A stretch of DNA of 20,760 bases from Euryarchaeota archaeon RBG_13_57_23 (GCA_001800675.1 MGVW01000049.1:1-20760), one strand, 5' to 3'; counted from the first letter of the stretch, positions 1 to 9,347 are shown. Program-made: numbers and translations. The notes: generated from the sequence alone by a model not told the origin.

Positions 1-464
1 GTTCTGGAACATTTCGGGTGGTAGAACGGCTAGGAGAACGATTTCCAGCGTATTTGGTTCGCTACATGCAGTGGATTAGGCAGTAGTATCCTGGTCGCCA
101 TGATTCATGTGATGACGGCCAGAACAGACGGCCTTTCGGTCCTCGAGACCGACATCATTGGCAGCAGTACGTGCTCGACATGTGGGTGGATACCTGATAC
201 CCGAATGGGCACGGATTCGATCTGCGGGTGCCCTTGGCACGATAGCGATCGTGACATCGCTGGCACTGGCCTGCTGCATACAGCCTTCTCCGAGAGATCG
301 GGGGTGGCAGGGGGCTTATGGTTCAGCCCCGGCGCGTTCCAGCATGACGTGATGATGACCCTATACGACCCCGAGAGGGGCGCACGGTCGGAGCCGAATG
401 GAACGAGTTGCATCTGCGGGGGTGTGACCTGACCGTCAACACCCGCATTTGCACCAGAACCGTT
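1..464. other. Region without a confident gene
   Basis: This stretch lies beyond the stop codon of the large minus-strand exported protease. I see no RNA gene, repeat or mobile element in it. Several short open frames exist on both strands; only the plus-strand frame at 100-432 has composition that could be coding and it is listed separately at low confidence. AT-rich spots such as the tattt at 51-55 could be part of a promoter for that frame, but there is no convincing Shine-Dalgarno sequence. Confidence 0.5.
100..432 (+). CDS. Possible small Cys-containing protein, unrecognised
   Basis: A 110-residue open frame with ATG at 100 and TGA at 430-432, ending 32 bases before the stop of the convergent protease gene. 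Its codons mostly end in G or C, as in the real genes of this window. It contains a CxxC pair (TCSTCGW, near residues 27-30), a CxC followed by PWH (near 41-46) and a CxC close to the C-terminus, a pattern that could bind zinc. No family is recognised. There is no good Shine-Dalgarno; a TATA-like tattt at 51-55 would place transcription start near 79. It may equally be a chance open frame in GC-rich DNA, since overlapping frames on the other strand are also open. An in-frame ATG at 112 is an alternative start. Confidence 0.25.
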   Translation: MIHVMTARTDGLSVLETDIIGSSTCSTCGWIPDTRMGTDSICGCPWHDSDRDIAGTGLLHTAFSERSGVAGGLWFSPGAFQHDVMMTLYDPERGARSEPNGTSCICGGVT

Positions 465-3400
465 TCAGCGGCGTCTCGACCATGCAACGAATCCAGACCC
501 GATCGCGCACATCCCGAGCAGCGCGATCCACGGCAGCATCATCGTGGGAGCGCCATCGAGCTTCACCAGGGAGTCTGTGCCCAAGGAGTCCGAGACGACC
601 AGGAGCTGCGCATTCGCGACCGTCACCGACTCCGAATAACTCGCGGTGATTCCGTCCGCGTTCCTCACGCTCAGGGTCACCGTGTAGATACCCGCGAGGG
701 AGAACACGTGCATCGCCTGCCATCCACTCGCATAGGTGCCGTCTCCGAACGACCAGATGTACTCGACTATGCCAGACTGGTCATTTGAGCCCCAAGCGTA
801 GAAGTTCGCTTGCTGGCCTGCAATCGGCAACAATGGAGTATACTCGAAAGCGGCGTTGGGCATGGAGACCACCTTTATCGTCGTCCACGTTTCGTCCGAC
901 ATCCCAGAGTCGTCTACGACACTGAGCGATACAGTGTATGTCCCGTATTGCTGGTACGCGTGCATGACCTGCGCTCCCAAGCTGACGGCGCCGTCCCCGA
1001 ACTGCCAGATGTAGGTCGTCAGGTATCCATCAGGATCCATGGAGAATGTCCCGTCGAAGAGCACCATCTCCCCGACGAAGGGCTGCGAGGGCTCATAGGC
1101 GATCACTGCCACCGGCGGCACCGGGATCCACTCTCTGACGGTCACGTTGTAGATCGCATAGCTCCAGGAGCCGTAGTTGTCATAAACCTCCAACTGGACG
1201 TAGTATGTTCCCGGATTCGAATACGAATGGTACACCACCTGACCATAGCCACTATAGCCGTCCCCGAAATACCAATACCAGTAGACCACATATCCGTCGG
1301 GGTCATACGACATCGACCCGTCGAACATGATCATCTCTCCCACCGATGGGTTCTCAGGAGTTATGACGGCCACAGGTACAGGCGGCAGATTGCCCGCATA
1401 TATCGTGATCCACACGGAGTAGCTCGATGTCGCGCCCATGTCGTCAGTCACGGTCAGCGTGACCACGAAATCTCCAGCCCACAAATACATGTGAGAGACC
1501 CAATACTCGTAAGAAGACGAGTTATCTCCGAAGTCCCAGCTGTAGTTCACGATGTATCCATCGGGGTCATAGGAGTAAGCTGCCTCGAAGTACACGTAGC
1601 TCCCGACATATGGGCTCCCATACCAGTAGAAGCCGGCCACAGGCGGTTCATTGGGGAAGGGGCCGTATTGAAGCGTCAAGGCGTAGGACGAAATGCCCGC
1701 AGCGTAGTCGTACGCGCTGACCTCCACCCAGTACACGCCAGGTCCGAGCCAGGCGGTGATCTGAGACCACAGGCTGTAGTTGTAGTCATCGTTCTCTGCT
1801 ATCGACCAGGACGGCACTCCGCTCTCGTTGTACAATCTTAGAACCGAATCGCCCGCGCCCTCCGGCCCGAATGTGGTTATCCTCACCTGAGCCAAGTCGG
1901 TCACCGTGAAAGTGACCCAATCCACATCAGCGCCCCAATCGTCGATGGTGTGCCATTGGACTTCTCCCGGCGCGATCGGGGTCGCTTCCAGATATGTGTC
2001 ATCGGGCTCGTAGGCATCCGGCAGAGTTATGACGAAGGCCCTCAGGAAATCGTCCCACATCAGGTCGACAGACATGTCCAGGTACTCGTATGAAGGGAGA
2101 TACCAGGCGGCAGAAATCGGCATGGAGATGGACAATCCATATGCATCGGGATGTTCCGCTCCTGCGAAGTTCGCGGTTATCGAGGCTGAGAGCGCGTTCA
2201 TGAGGTTCTCCGAAGCGACCTGAACAGTCGCCACAGGCACTCTGGCCCAGACCTCATACGCGAAGTCGTACAGATCCCTGTAGTCATAGTATGCGAAGTA
2301 CTCGGTCGCAGCAATGCTATCGGTGATCTCGGTCTTGTAGGTCGGCAGACTCGAGAGTAGTTCGGTCGCGAACACATCGAGACAAGCATACACGTTCATC
2401 AGAGCTGACACATCGGCCACGCTCATCGTCTCCGACCAATTCGTACCGTAGTATTCCGAGTAGCGCTGCACAACGCAAGCTCCGAGGTCGAGTGGGCTCA
2501 TCAGGGGATTCGAGACCAGGTCGGCCATTATCGTGTCGTATGGCCATCCGTCCCAAGGAACAGTCTCTTCTGAGAATACCAGCACATCGGTGCAGTCCCT
2601 TATCTCGTACGCGACCTCGGCCATGCCCATCAGGCACGCGTCGAAGCCGACCGCATCGATCCAATCACCCGTATCCTGCTCGCTCATGTTCATGGCCGTC
2701 TGCAGTTCGTCGAGCGTGAGCGCGTCATAACCATCCGTCTCGTCCCAGCAGACCGCTCCGTCCCAGCCGCCTCCGTGGTCCCACAGGACCACCATGTAGT
2801 TGTCAGCCGGGAAGGACATCATGCCCCACTCGAGGAAGCTCGTCAGCGTAGCTTGATCGCCCATGTTAGCTTCGCCCAAGTCCATGAGCGCGTTCTCGGA
2901 AGCCGGGGTCATGCCCTGAGTCACAAGGAACCGCTTTGTGCCGGTCCAATCGCCATAGTCGTATGCGTAATGTGGGCTCCTGTCCAGCTGCACCACTATG
3001 TTCACTTGGGCACTGGATCCGACAGATGACATCTCCATGAAGTCGACAAGAGCGACATCCTCCAGGTTGTTGTCTCCGTCCTCGTAGACAAGGAAGGTCC
3101 AGTTGGCCCTCTCGCCTACCGGGAGCGCAACGACGGTGGCAGTCGCAGTGTCTGTCGCCCCCTCGTCATCGGTGACCGTTAGCGTCACCGTATATGTGCC
3201 TGGCTCGTAGTATGGATGCGCCGTGATCTCATCGCCGCCCTCCGTCCCGTCACCGAACTCCCAGCCCCAGCTCACAATCGTCCCGTCGGGATCGTAGGAG
3301 GCAGAGGCGTTGAAAGTCACGGAATCACCCACATAAGCGTACTGAGGCGACACCGTGAAGCTGGCGACAGGAGGCCAGTTGTATGGCCAGACCTGCTGTT

Positions 3401-6077
3401 CCGCCTCAATCAACAAATCATCTATCATCACGACCACGGTTTCTTCTCTGAGGCCGTTAACGAAGCTGAGCATCGAGATATCGGTCGGGACCGTGGGCAT
3501 CCCAGTGTAAGACTGGCCCGGATACTCGACGCCGTCGAAGATAGCCGTCCATGTGAGCACCGTCTTGTTCATGACGACATCCACATGATGCCATCCGGCG
3601 GTGAAGCTGCAGACGCTCGCCCATTGAGAGTTGCCATCGATATACGCCCATCCGCTCGGTGCCCCCGACCACTGGTCCATGAGCCAGCGCATGATGAGCA
3701 AAGGTTCTCCCGACATATCGTACAACTTGAGGCCGGGCCATTGTCCCCACAGACCCTCCTTGTAGTCAGAGTCGGTCGGAAGGTAGATCCAGAAGGATAT
3801 CGTGAGGCTCCCATTGTAGGAGATCGTCCCAGTCCAGTTGGCGTACGCGTTCCAGGCGTCATATGCATCCCAGCCTGGAGCGTTTGTCGCGTAGAGCGTG
3901 CCGTTGAAGATCTCGAAGTGGTTGTAGTTCACGCCTGAATAGTTCCAGAAGGACCATCCCGGGTCAAGCGATGCGTACGAGTCGAAGGGCTCGTAAAGGA
4001 TAGTCATCGATTCGTCGGAAGTCACCGTCACCTGCCGAGTGGTCTTGTTACCGAGACCTCCTGTGTCCATGACCTCAAGACAAATGGTGTAGGTCATAAA
4101 GGAAGAGTACATGTGATAGGCCACTTTGTCCGTGGTCCAGTTGGTGTCCCAGTAACCATCGTATTCCCAATCCCAGCGAATCAGCAAAGCGGAGACTGGG
4201 TCTTCGAAATCATAGCACTCTGAGGCGTCCACCGTGAAGACAGTAGACAAGTTACCAGAGGATGGGGTCACGCTGAACGTCGCCCGAGGCATGCTGTTGA
4301 ACTCAGTCACTTCGATGCCCCATGCAGACGACGTAACCATCCCTTCGTCATCAGTCACCGCAACGTTGAGCGTGAACATGCCAGCCGAAGTGTAGACATG
4401 ATCCATGACCCAACTAGACGATGAGGCGGACGAACCGTCGCCAAAGTCCCATTCGAAACCGGCAAGAGTCCCTCCATCAGGGTCATAGGCGTCGACAACG
4501 AACGTCACGTTCTGATTGATCAGAGCAGGCATGGGGTAGTAGTCCATTCCCAAGATAATCGGCGGTCCTGGTACGAGCACATCTACTGTCGCAAATCCCA
4601 GCATGCCCACGGAATCCTCTGCGATCAGGGTAACATAATAGATGCCTGAGGAGGCATACACATGGGATACCCGCTGGCCCACAGCCGTTATGCCATCTCC
4701 GAACTGCCAAGAATACGTGTAAGGTCTGTCCCCGCCGGAGGCGGTGCCTCTAAATGTGCAGCTGCTCGGGTTCGAGTTGGATTGTCGCACCGTGATATCG
4801 ACCTGGAGCTGAGACACGACCCTGTCGACATATCCGAACCATGCTTGGCCTGCCATAGCCGAATCATAGTTGTCGACATATGCCACTGGATCCGTGACGA
4901 TGAAGTTGGCCGAAGTAATGCCTGGAGTCATGAACTCATATACCAGGGTGTCCTCAACCATCAGATCGGTCACTGGCGTGACGACCATGCCCGTCAGCGG
5001 AGCAGAAGTAAGGTCCACCGGGCCGTAGCTCTGTCCGGCCAGGACGAAGCCTCCGAGAGGTAAAGCGGCGGCATCGGAGAAGTCGTAGATTGTGTAGTAC
5101 GAAGCCTCAATCAATAATCCTGAGCTCGTGAAGTGGAAGAGCGCCGGACCCATAGTGCCATTGTAGGGATCCTGAGCGCCCCCTATCGTGTAGAAGGTGC
5201 CGTCGGGCTGTCCGACTATCTTCCAGCATTCCTGGTAGTTCAATGGATCGCCGACTTTCTCTCCCCAAACGAAATCCAGGGAAGGCGTGAGTTTGACCAG
5301 AAACAGCAACGACTCCGAGATGGACCAACCAAGGCAGTAGATGTAACCGTCCAATCCGACCATCACATCCCACGAATACTCGTCCGGCGACGAACTCGTG
5401 TAGGCGATCTGCCTGACCAAGTTGCCGTTCGTATCAAGCATCGCAAAGCCGACATCGCTCTCGGTCTCATATCGATTCATGATCACTATGACATTGTCCG
5501 ATGAATCCACTGCAAGTCCCCAGACGCTAGCGTGTCCGCCAGAGTACGCGTTCACGCACCACCTCATCGATCCGTCCGAGGTGAAGGCCGCGACGACAGC
5601 GCTTCCATACCATTCACCGGCAACCACGAATCCTCGAGAATCGAGTTCTATCTCGTATGGATTGGAGAAGTTGTCCATGACGCGATCATATAGAAGCGAG
5701 CCATCCGAGGAGAACTTGGCGACGAATCCCCCGGCGGACTGAATGCCACTGAACGATGCATACCCGCAAAGGTACGCGTTCCCAAGATCGTCTACAGCGA
5801 TGTCGTAGATTCGGACCCAACTATCATATCCCAAGACCCTGTCCCAAACGAGCTGGCCCAGGCTGTTGAATTTCGCGATAAAAGCGGTTCCGCCACTCCC
5901 ATCGTCGGTTGAACCGGCAATGTATACATTGCCCATGCCGTCGACATCCACGGCCCTCGCATAATCATCATACTGAAGCCCCCATGTGTGACCATCAGAA
6001 ATCGTTCCCGCGGATGCGGGTACGATGGACGTCAGCATTGCTAGCACTATAAGTGCGGATAACACTATCTTCCTCAC
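465..6077 (-). CDS. Exported, membrane-anchored multidomain C11 (clostripain-like) peptidase with PKD repeats
   Basis: A 1,870-residue surface protein. The start is GTG at 6077, because GGAGGG (6084-6089) lies 6 bases upstream and the next residues form a classic signal peptide (RKIVLSALIVL..., cleavage probably after ASA at 21-23). An open frame continues upstream but lacks signal-peptide character. Domains by eye: beta-propeller-like repeats about 25-400; PKD repeats about 427-690 (motifs such as WQFGDG and WDFGDG); a LamG/concanavalin-like domain about 691-890; one PKD about 895-985; C11 peptidase about 990-1345 with His1101 in LWDHGGGW and Cys1148 in FDACLMG, the expected catalytic dyad; a pre-peptidase C-terminal (PPC) domain about 1350-1470; four PKD repeats about 1476-1820; and a final hydrophobic segment followed by SRRR (about 1846-1870), a tail anchor. 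C11 enzymes cut mostly after basic residues, and this one probably works outside the cell on proteins. Substrate is not visible. Confidence 0.93.
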   Translation of the reverse strand: MRKIVLSALIVLAMLTSIVPASAGTISDGHTWGLQYDDYARAVDVDGMGNVYIAGSTDDGSGGTAFIAKFNSLGQLVWDRVLGYDSWVRIYDIAVDDLGNAYLCGYASFSGIQSAGGFVAKFSSDGSLLYDRVMDNFSNPYEIELDSRGFVVAGEWYGSAVVAAFTSDGSMRWCVNAYSGGHASVWGLAVDSSDNVIVIMNRYETESDVGFAMLDTNGNLVRQIAYTSSSPDEYSWDVMVGLDGYIYCLGWSISESLLFLVKLTPSLDFVWGEKVGDPLNYQECWKIVGQPDGTFYTIGGAQDPYNGTMGPALFHFTSSGLLIEASYYTIYDFSDAAALPLGGFVLAGQSYGPVDLTSAPLTGMVVTPVTDLMVEDTLVYEFMTPGITSANFIVTDPVAYVDNYDSAMAGQAWFGYVDRVVSQLQVDITVRQSNSNPSSCTFRGTASGGDRPYTYSWQFGDGITAVGQRVSHVYASSGIYYVTLIAEDSVGMLGFATVDVLVPGPPIILGMDYYPMPALINQNVTFVVDAYDPDGGTLAGFEWDFGDGSSASSSSWVMDHVYTSAGMFTLNVAVTDDEGMVTSSAWGIEVTEFNSMPRATFSVTPSSGNLSTVFTVDASECYDFEDPVSALLIRWDWEYDGYWDTNWTTDKVAYHMYSSFMTYTICLEVMDTGGLGNKTTRQVTVTSDESMTILYEPFDSYASLDPGWSFWNYSGVNYNHFEIFNGTLYATNAPGWDAYDAWNAYANWTGTISYNGSLTISFWIYLPTDSDYKEGLWGQWPGLKLYDMSGEPLLIMRWLMDQWSGAPSGWAYIDGNSQWASVCSFTAGWHHVDVVMNKTVLTWTAIFDGVEYPGQSYTGMPTVPTDISMLSFVNGLREETVVVMIDDLLIEAEQQVWPYNWPPVASFTVSPQYAYVGDSVTFNASASYDPDGTIVSWGWEFGDGTEGGDEITAHPYYEPGTYTVTLTVTDDEGATDTATATVVALPVGERANWTFLVYEDGDNNLEDVALVDFMEMSSVGSSAQVNIVVQLDRSPHYAYDYGDWTGTKRFLVTQGMTPASENALMDLGEANMGDQATLTSFLEWGMMSFPADNYMVVLWDHGGGWDGAVCWDETDGYDALTLDELQTAMNMSEQDTGDWIDAVGFDACLMGMAEVAYEIRDCTDVLVFSEETVPWDGWPYDTIMADLVSNPLMSPLDLGACVVQRYSEYYGTNWSETMSVADVSALMNVYACLDVFATELLSSLPTYKTEITDSIAATEYFAYYDYRDLYDFAYEVWARVPVATVQVASENLMNALSASITANFAGAEHPDAYGLSISMPISAAWYLPSYEYLDMSVDLMWDDFLRAFVITLPDAYEPDDTYLEATPIAPGEVQWHTIDDWGADVDWVTFTVTDLAQVRITTFGPEGAGDSVLRLYNESGVPSWSIAENDDYNYSLWSQITAWLGPGVYWVEVSAYDYAAGISSYALTLQYGPFPNEPPVAGFYWYGSPYVGSYVYFEAAYSYDPDGYIVNYSWDFGDNSSSYEYWVSHMYLWAGDFVVTLTVTDDMGATSSYSVWITIYAGNLPPVPVAVITPENPSVGEMIMFDGSMSYDPDGYVVYWYWYFGDGYSGYGQVVYHSYSNPGTYYVQLEVYDNYGSWSYAIYNVTVREWIPVPPVAVIAYEPSQPFVGEMVLFDGTFSMDPDGYLTTYIWQFGDGAVSLGAQVMHAYQQYGTYTVSLSVVDDSGMSDETWTTIKVVSMPNAAFEYTPLLPIAGQQANFYAWGSNDQSGIVEYIWSFGDGTYASGWQAMHVFSLAGIYTVTLSVRNADGITASYSESVTVANAQLLVVSDSLGTDSLVKLDGAPTMMLPWIALLGMCAIGSGFVAWSRRR

Positions 6078-6120
6078 CCTCAACCCTCCAGTCGACCTGC
6101 AAGAAGGACTACTACTGGCG

Positions 6121-6136
6121 CTATATGCTCTTTTCG
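6121..6136 (-). promoter_or_regulatory. BRE/TATA promoter of the C11 peptidase gene
   Basis: Read on the minus strand the sequence is CGAAAAGAGCATATAG: a purine-rich BRE-like CGAAAA next to a TATA-like CATATAG centred near 6124. Adding the usual archaeal distance of about 26 bases puts transcription start near 6098, leaving a leader of about 21 bases that contains the GGAGGG at 6084-6089. The spacing also supports the GTG at 6077 as the true start codon, since any start further upstream would fall inside the promoter. Confidence 0.55.
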
Positions 6137-6249
6137 TTGGTTTGCACACCGAACCTAGGTGCTTTGCGATTTGGTCACAATAAGGCGGTGAAAACGAACC
6201 CTCACTTCAGAAGGCAGAAGCAAGATCTTTCTCAGGCGACGACTAATTA

Positions 6250-6528
6250 GAGGCTCCGGATGATGTGTCAGCCGCTATGACCGAGCCCGAGGCCTCGGAA
6301 GCAGACAAGGGGCCACTCGCGAACACGCCCTCTGATGCGAAGAGGATGTGGATTTTGGGCCCTCGCGTGGAGTTCAGCTGCGGCTGCTAGGTCGTCTGGC
6401 TGTGCGCCTGCAATGCCTCAATCCCGACCTATGCGAAAGACCCTACTCCGACATCGACCTAGAAGGCCCGTGATAGGCTATGGGAGCGGCTACCGTACTA
6501 TGAGGAAATCGAACGAGAAGAGCTTTGA
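6250..6528 (+). pseudogene. Possible decayed coding remnant in three fragments
   Basis: Between the promoter of the peptidase gene and the 3' end of the STAND gene, the plus strand shows protein-like fragments broken by stops and frame changes. The frame through 6250-6390 reads as a hydrophilic peptide ending in WILGPRVEFSCGC before a TAG at 6388-6390. The frame starting at 6390 continues as RLAVRLQCLNPDLCERPY and then SDIDLEGP up to a TGA at 6471-6473. The original frame then reopens at 6463 as KARDRLWERLPYYEEIEREEL with TGA at 6526-6528. Codons in these pieces mostly end in G or C. The family is not recognised. Alternatives are chance frames in GC-rich DNA, or a genuine 37-residue protein starting at ATG 6277. 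Confidence 0.3.
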
Positions 6529-6557
6529 ACTCCGCATGTAACTGTCTCCCATGTCTG

Positions 6558-9308
6558 TCACTGCTTGCGCAACGAAGGTACATTCTCGAGAGCTAGCATG
6601 CGGGCGAACTCGTTGCCCACGAGCTCAGCTTGCCGAGCTGCCTCCTCATAGTGCGCCACCGCCGCTTCCTCATTACCTCGCTTCTCCTCCACCATGCCTC
6701 GGCGCATGTTTGCCGCAATGAGTCCCTCTGCGTTGCCCTCACCACGAAGTACGTCCACGGCATCATCGAGCATCTCGATGGCAGTATCTAGATCGCCCCC
6801 AGCCTCACTTACCATCGAACGCATGAGCATTCCTCTCGCCACGATGCTTCGATCTCCGATCGAGCGCGCAATCTGCGAGTGTCTCTCGAGTTCTCTCAGG
6901 GCCTTCTTGAGGTCTCCAGAGGCCCTGAGGAGATCCACGAGGGCGGCTGATAGGGCCGCATCGCCGGTGTCATAGACCGAATGTCTCTGGAAGAGCCCCT
7001 GGCGCTTTCTGAACTCCGGATTCTCGAGGACTCTGTTACAGATTTCGATGCCCTCCGCAAATCCGCCTTGATCTCCGAGTGCAGAGGCGACTGCTGCCTG
7101 CATTCTCTTGAACTCCACCAGCTCTCCCGCCCGTCTGAAGGCTTCAGACGACTCCCGGAGCAGGCTCACCATTTCGCTCTGCCGCGACTCCAGCCTGAAC
7201 AATCCTGCAAGATTCTCCAGACCCTTCGCCTCGCCGATGTGATCCTTTACGACATGGGCGAGCCTGATCGATTCCTTCAGCTTCACCTCGGCATCCTTGA
7301 GCCTGCCCCGTTCCCAATCCAGGAGCCCGAGGTTGTTGAGACAGGCGGCCTGCGCCGGCCTGTTCTCAGCCCTGGTCGCAAGAGCGAGAGCCTTCATGTA
7401 TGTCTCGCGAGCCGTGTCGAGGTCTCCCTTTCTCATGTGGACTCCGGATATGTTAAGCAACTCCCTGGCCTGACCGTCAGTGTCGCCTGATTGCTCGTAC
7501 AAGCGCAGGGCCTTCTCGTGTGCCGAGAGCGAATCAGACCAACGCCGGACATGCGACTGGAGCTTCGCAATCGCCTCCAGGACCGCTGCCCGCTTGTCCG
7601 CGTCTGTCCCGGTGTCGAGCATGCTGAGGCTCAGCTCGAAATCCGACAATGCGGATTCAGCCCTTCCTGTCGCCTCGTGGAGCTGGCCCCGGATGAACAA
7701 CAGTTCCGCGAGCTCTTTCTGGGCCCCTTCTACCAGGGGTATCTTCGAAATCAGTGCAAGAGATTCTTCGGGAAACTCGTTCGCCAGCTCGGTGGCTGCG
7801 CCAAGCGAGATCCTCCGTGCTCCGTTCCAATCTCTCCCCTCAACGAAATGGTAAAGCGTCTCGAGCTTCCACTCTACGTCCGAGCGGGTCTCGCAATAGG
7901 CTGCGGACTGTCTGTGAAGTGCAAGCTTTGTCTCGAGATTAGTCCGCGAGGAGAAGAACTCCGTGAGAAGGTCGTGAGTCGAGATCCCAGCCTCCTGCTC
8001 GAAAACAAGTGCCCTTTGCTTCAGCCCTGCGACGACAGAGTAGTCCACTCCCGACAATGCCTCCGCGGGAACTGGATGGCGGAATATCGAAAGCAGCTGA
8101 AGCACCTTCCTTTCGTCCTCTGAGATTGTCGAGTAGACTTCCTTCTCGATGTATGCTATGAGATCGCCCTTGGCAGATCCGGTCGCACCCTTCGCCATGA
8201 GCCTGATCAGGAACGGATGACCATGGCTTTCGTCCACTACTCGTATCGTGTCCTTGGCGTCGAGGTTCTGGGCCATCCGCCATGCGGAATCCCGGTCGAG
8301 TCCCGAGAGTTCGATCGTCAACGACTCGGGCCCTGACTTCGAAAAGAAGCTCGGGACAGACCTGGATATCAGTATCACCTTGGTCGACCTCGAGACCCTA
8401 GCGGCCTCAAAGACTATCGGTAACACAGGGAGCGATTTCTCAACCGGCTTGTGGACATCGTCGAGGAACAAGAGCATGTCTGCCCCAGACAGATCATCGA
8501 CAAGGGGACCGAACAATGCGGATACTGGCATGCGCCTTCGAACGGCATTTGACGCCGCACTCCTGCCGCTTGCGTCGAGGAACTCGGTGAAGGCTCCCAG
8601 GAAGGAAGCCTCGGTTTCCCAATCCCTGAAGGAGTACCAGAACATTGAGCGCTTTCCGGAATGCTCCTCGAACAACCTGGAGGCCAAGGTGCTCTTGCCG
8701 ATGCCGGGCATGCCGCATATCAGCACAGTCGATACTTCCTTGCCGCCAATCGCCTCAGTGAGCAGTTTTCTCTCAGCTTCTCTTCCGTAGAAGCCGTCCA
8801 CGCTCGGCCGCCCTTGGGCGCGCATTACGAACTCAGGCGCCGCCCTTGGAGACGCAGGTTTCGAGAAGGATTCAGAGGTGAGCATATCTCCCGCGCGCGC
8901 GGCGTCCAGCACTTCGTTGAAGGTCGGGGTCATCCCTGTCGCCGAAGCGATATTCCTGATCGCATCCTCGAAAGGCTGCTCGGTCACCCTACCTTCGAGT
9001 TCGAGAGCGACCTTCCGTTTCGAGATATCCGCCTTGATCGCGGCCGCTGCCTGCCGACCTTTCTCCGTGAGGAAGTATGCGCGCCTTCGTTTGGGAGCGC
9101 CACGCACGTGCGCAAGCCTGTCCGAGATGAGACCTTCGGTCTCCATAGACGCCAAGGCCCTGGAGGTGGCATGTATCTGGATCTGAAGCCTCTGGGCGAT
9201 TCCCTCCTGACTTGCTCCCAGAGGGACCTCAGGGTCGTCCCGGAACCTGTCCATCTCCGCGAGATGGAGTAGCATGCGCTCGTAGGGAGAGACGACCAGA
9301 CGTACCAT
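6558..9308 (-). CDS. Winged-helix / STAND NTPase / TPR regulator
   Basis: About 916 residues from ATG at 9308. An upstream in-frame TTG at 9329 is possible, but a BRE/TATA-like element at 9333-9347 places transcription start almost exactly at 9308, pointing to a leaderless message. Residues 1-95 form a MarR-like winged helix with a basic wing (GAPKRRRAYFLTEKGR). The NTPase has Walker A GMPGIGKST (199-207), Walker B MLLFLDDVH (about 275-285), a sensor-like VILISRS, and a GHPFLIRLM segment matching the GxP motif of STAND ATPases. From about 490 to the end there are many TPR-type helical repeats (for example NNLGLLDWERGRLKDAE). Known relatives such as MalT and AfsR assemble on ligand binding and act on transcription. 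Here the DNA-binding domain is N-terminal and no nuclease or other effector domain is seen. It is divergent from the exported protein at 9463, an obvious candidate target. Confidence 0.9.
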   Translation of the reverse strand: MVRLVVSPYERMLLHLAEMDRFRDDPEVPLGASQEGIAQRLQIQIHATSRALASMETEGLISDRLAHVRGAPKRRRAYFLTEKGRQAAAAIKADISKRKVALELEGRVTEQPFEDAIRNIASATGMTPTFNEVLDAARAGDMLTSESFSKPASPRAAPEFVMRAQGRPSVDGFYGREAERKLLTEAIGGKEVSTVLICGMPGIGKSTLASRLFEEHSGKRSMFWYSFRDWETEASFLGAFTEFLDASGRSAASNAVRRRMPVSALFGPLVDDLSGADMLLFLDDVHKPVEKSLPVLPIVFEAARVSRSTKVILISRSVPSFFSKSGPESLTIELSGLDRDSAWRMAQNLDAKDTIRVVDESHGHPFLIRLMAKGATGSAKGDLIAYIEKEVYSTISEDERKVLQLLSIFRHPVPAEALSGVDYSVVAGLKQRALVFEQEAGISTHDLLTEFFSSRTNLETKLALHRQSAAYCETRSDVEWKLETLYHFVEGRDWNGARRISLGAATELANEFPEESLALISKIPLVEGAQKELAELLFIRGQLHEATGRAESALSDFELSLSMLDTGTDADKRAAVLEAIAKLQSHVRRWSDSLSAHEKALRLYEQSGDTDGQARELLNISGVHMRKGDLDTARETYMKALALATRAENRPAQAACLNNLGLLDWERGRLKDAEVKLKESIRLAHVVKDHIGEAKGLENLAGLFRLESRQSEMVSLLRESSEAFRRAGELVEFKRMQAAVASALGDQGGFAEGIEICNRVLENPEFRKRQGLFQRHSVYDTGDAALSAALVDLLRASGDLKKALRELERHSQIARSIGDRSIVARGMLMRSMVSEAGGDLDTAIEMLDDAVDVLRGEGNAEGLIAANMRRGMVEEKRGNEEAAVAHYEEAARQAELVGNEFARMLALENVPSLRKQ

Positions 9309-9332
9309 TCGAGACAGAGACGGTCGCAATCC

Positions 9333-9347
9333 CTAATACTGCTTTCG
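9333..9347 (-). promoter_or_regulatory. BRE/TATA-like element of the STAND gene
   Basis: On the minus strand this reads CGAAAGCAGTATTAG. CGAAA is BRE-like, and the TATTA centre near 9336 lies about 26-28 bases from the ATG at 9308. This is the spacing expected for a leaderless archaeal transcript, and there is no Shine-Dalgarno sequence before the ATG. The element sits in the 154-base gap shared with the divergent exported-protein gene, so one regulator bound here could affect both genes. Confidence 0.45.

Noticed and set aside
810..1841. A 343-residue plus-strand open frame antisense to the protease gene
   Set aside because: It lies fully inside the PKD and PPC coding region. Its Arg/His/Val-rich translation is the expected shadow of Asp/Tyr/Gly-rich codons on the other strand, and it has no signature.
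8248..8790. Several long plus-strand frames antisense to the STAND gene (for example 180 residues here)
   Set aside because: They overlap the P-loop region of a well-supported gene, have Ser-rich shadow composition and no ribosome site.
6558..9308. The STAND protein as an Avs-type antiphage defence NTPase
   Set aside because: It carries a DNA-binding winged helix and TPRs but no nuclease, protease, TIR or membrane effector domain, and no defence genes lie nearby.
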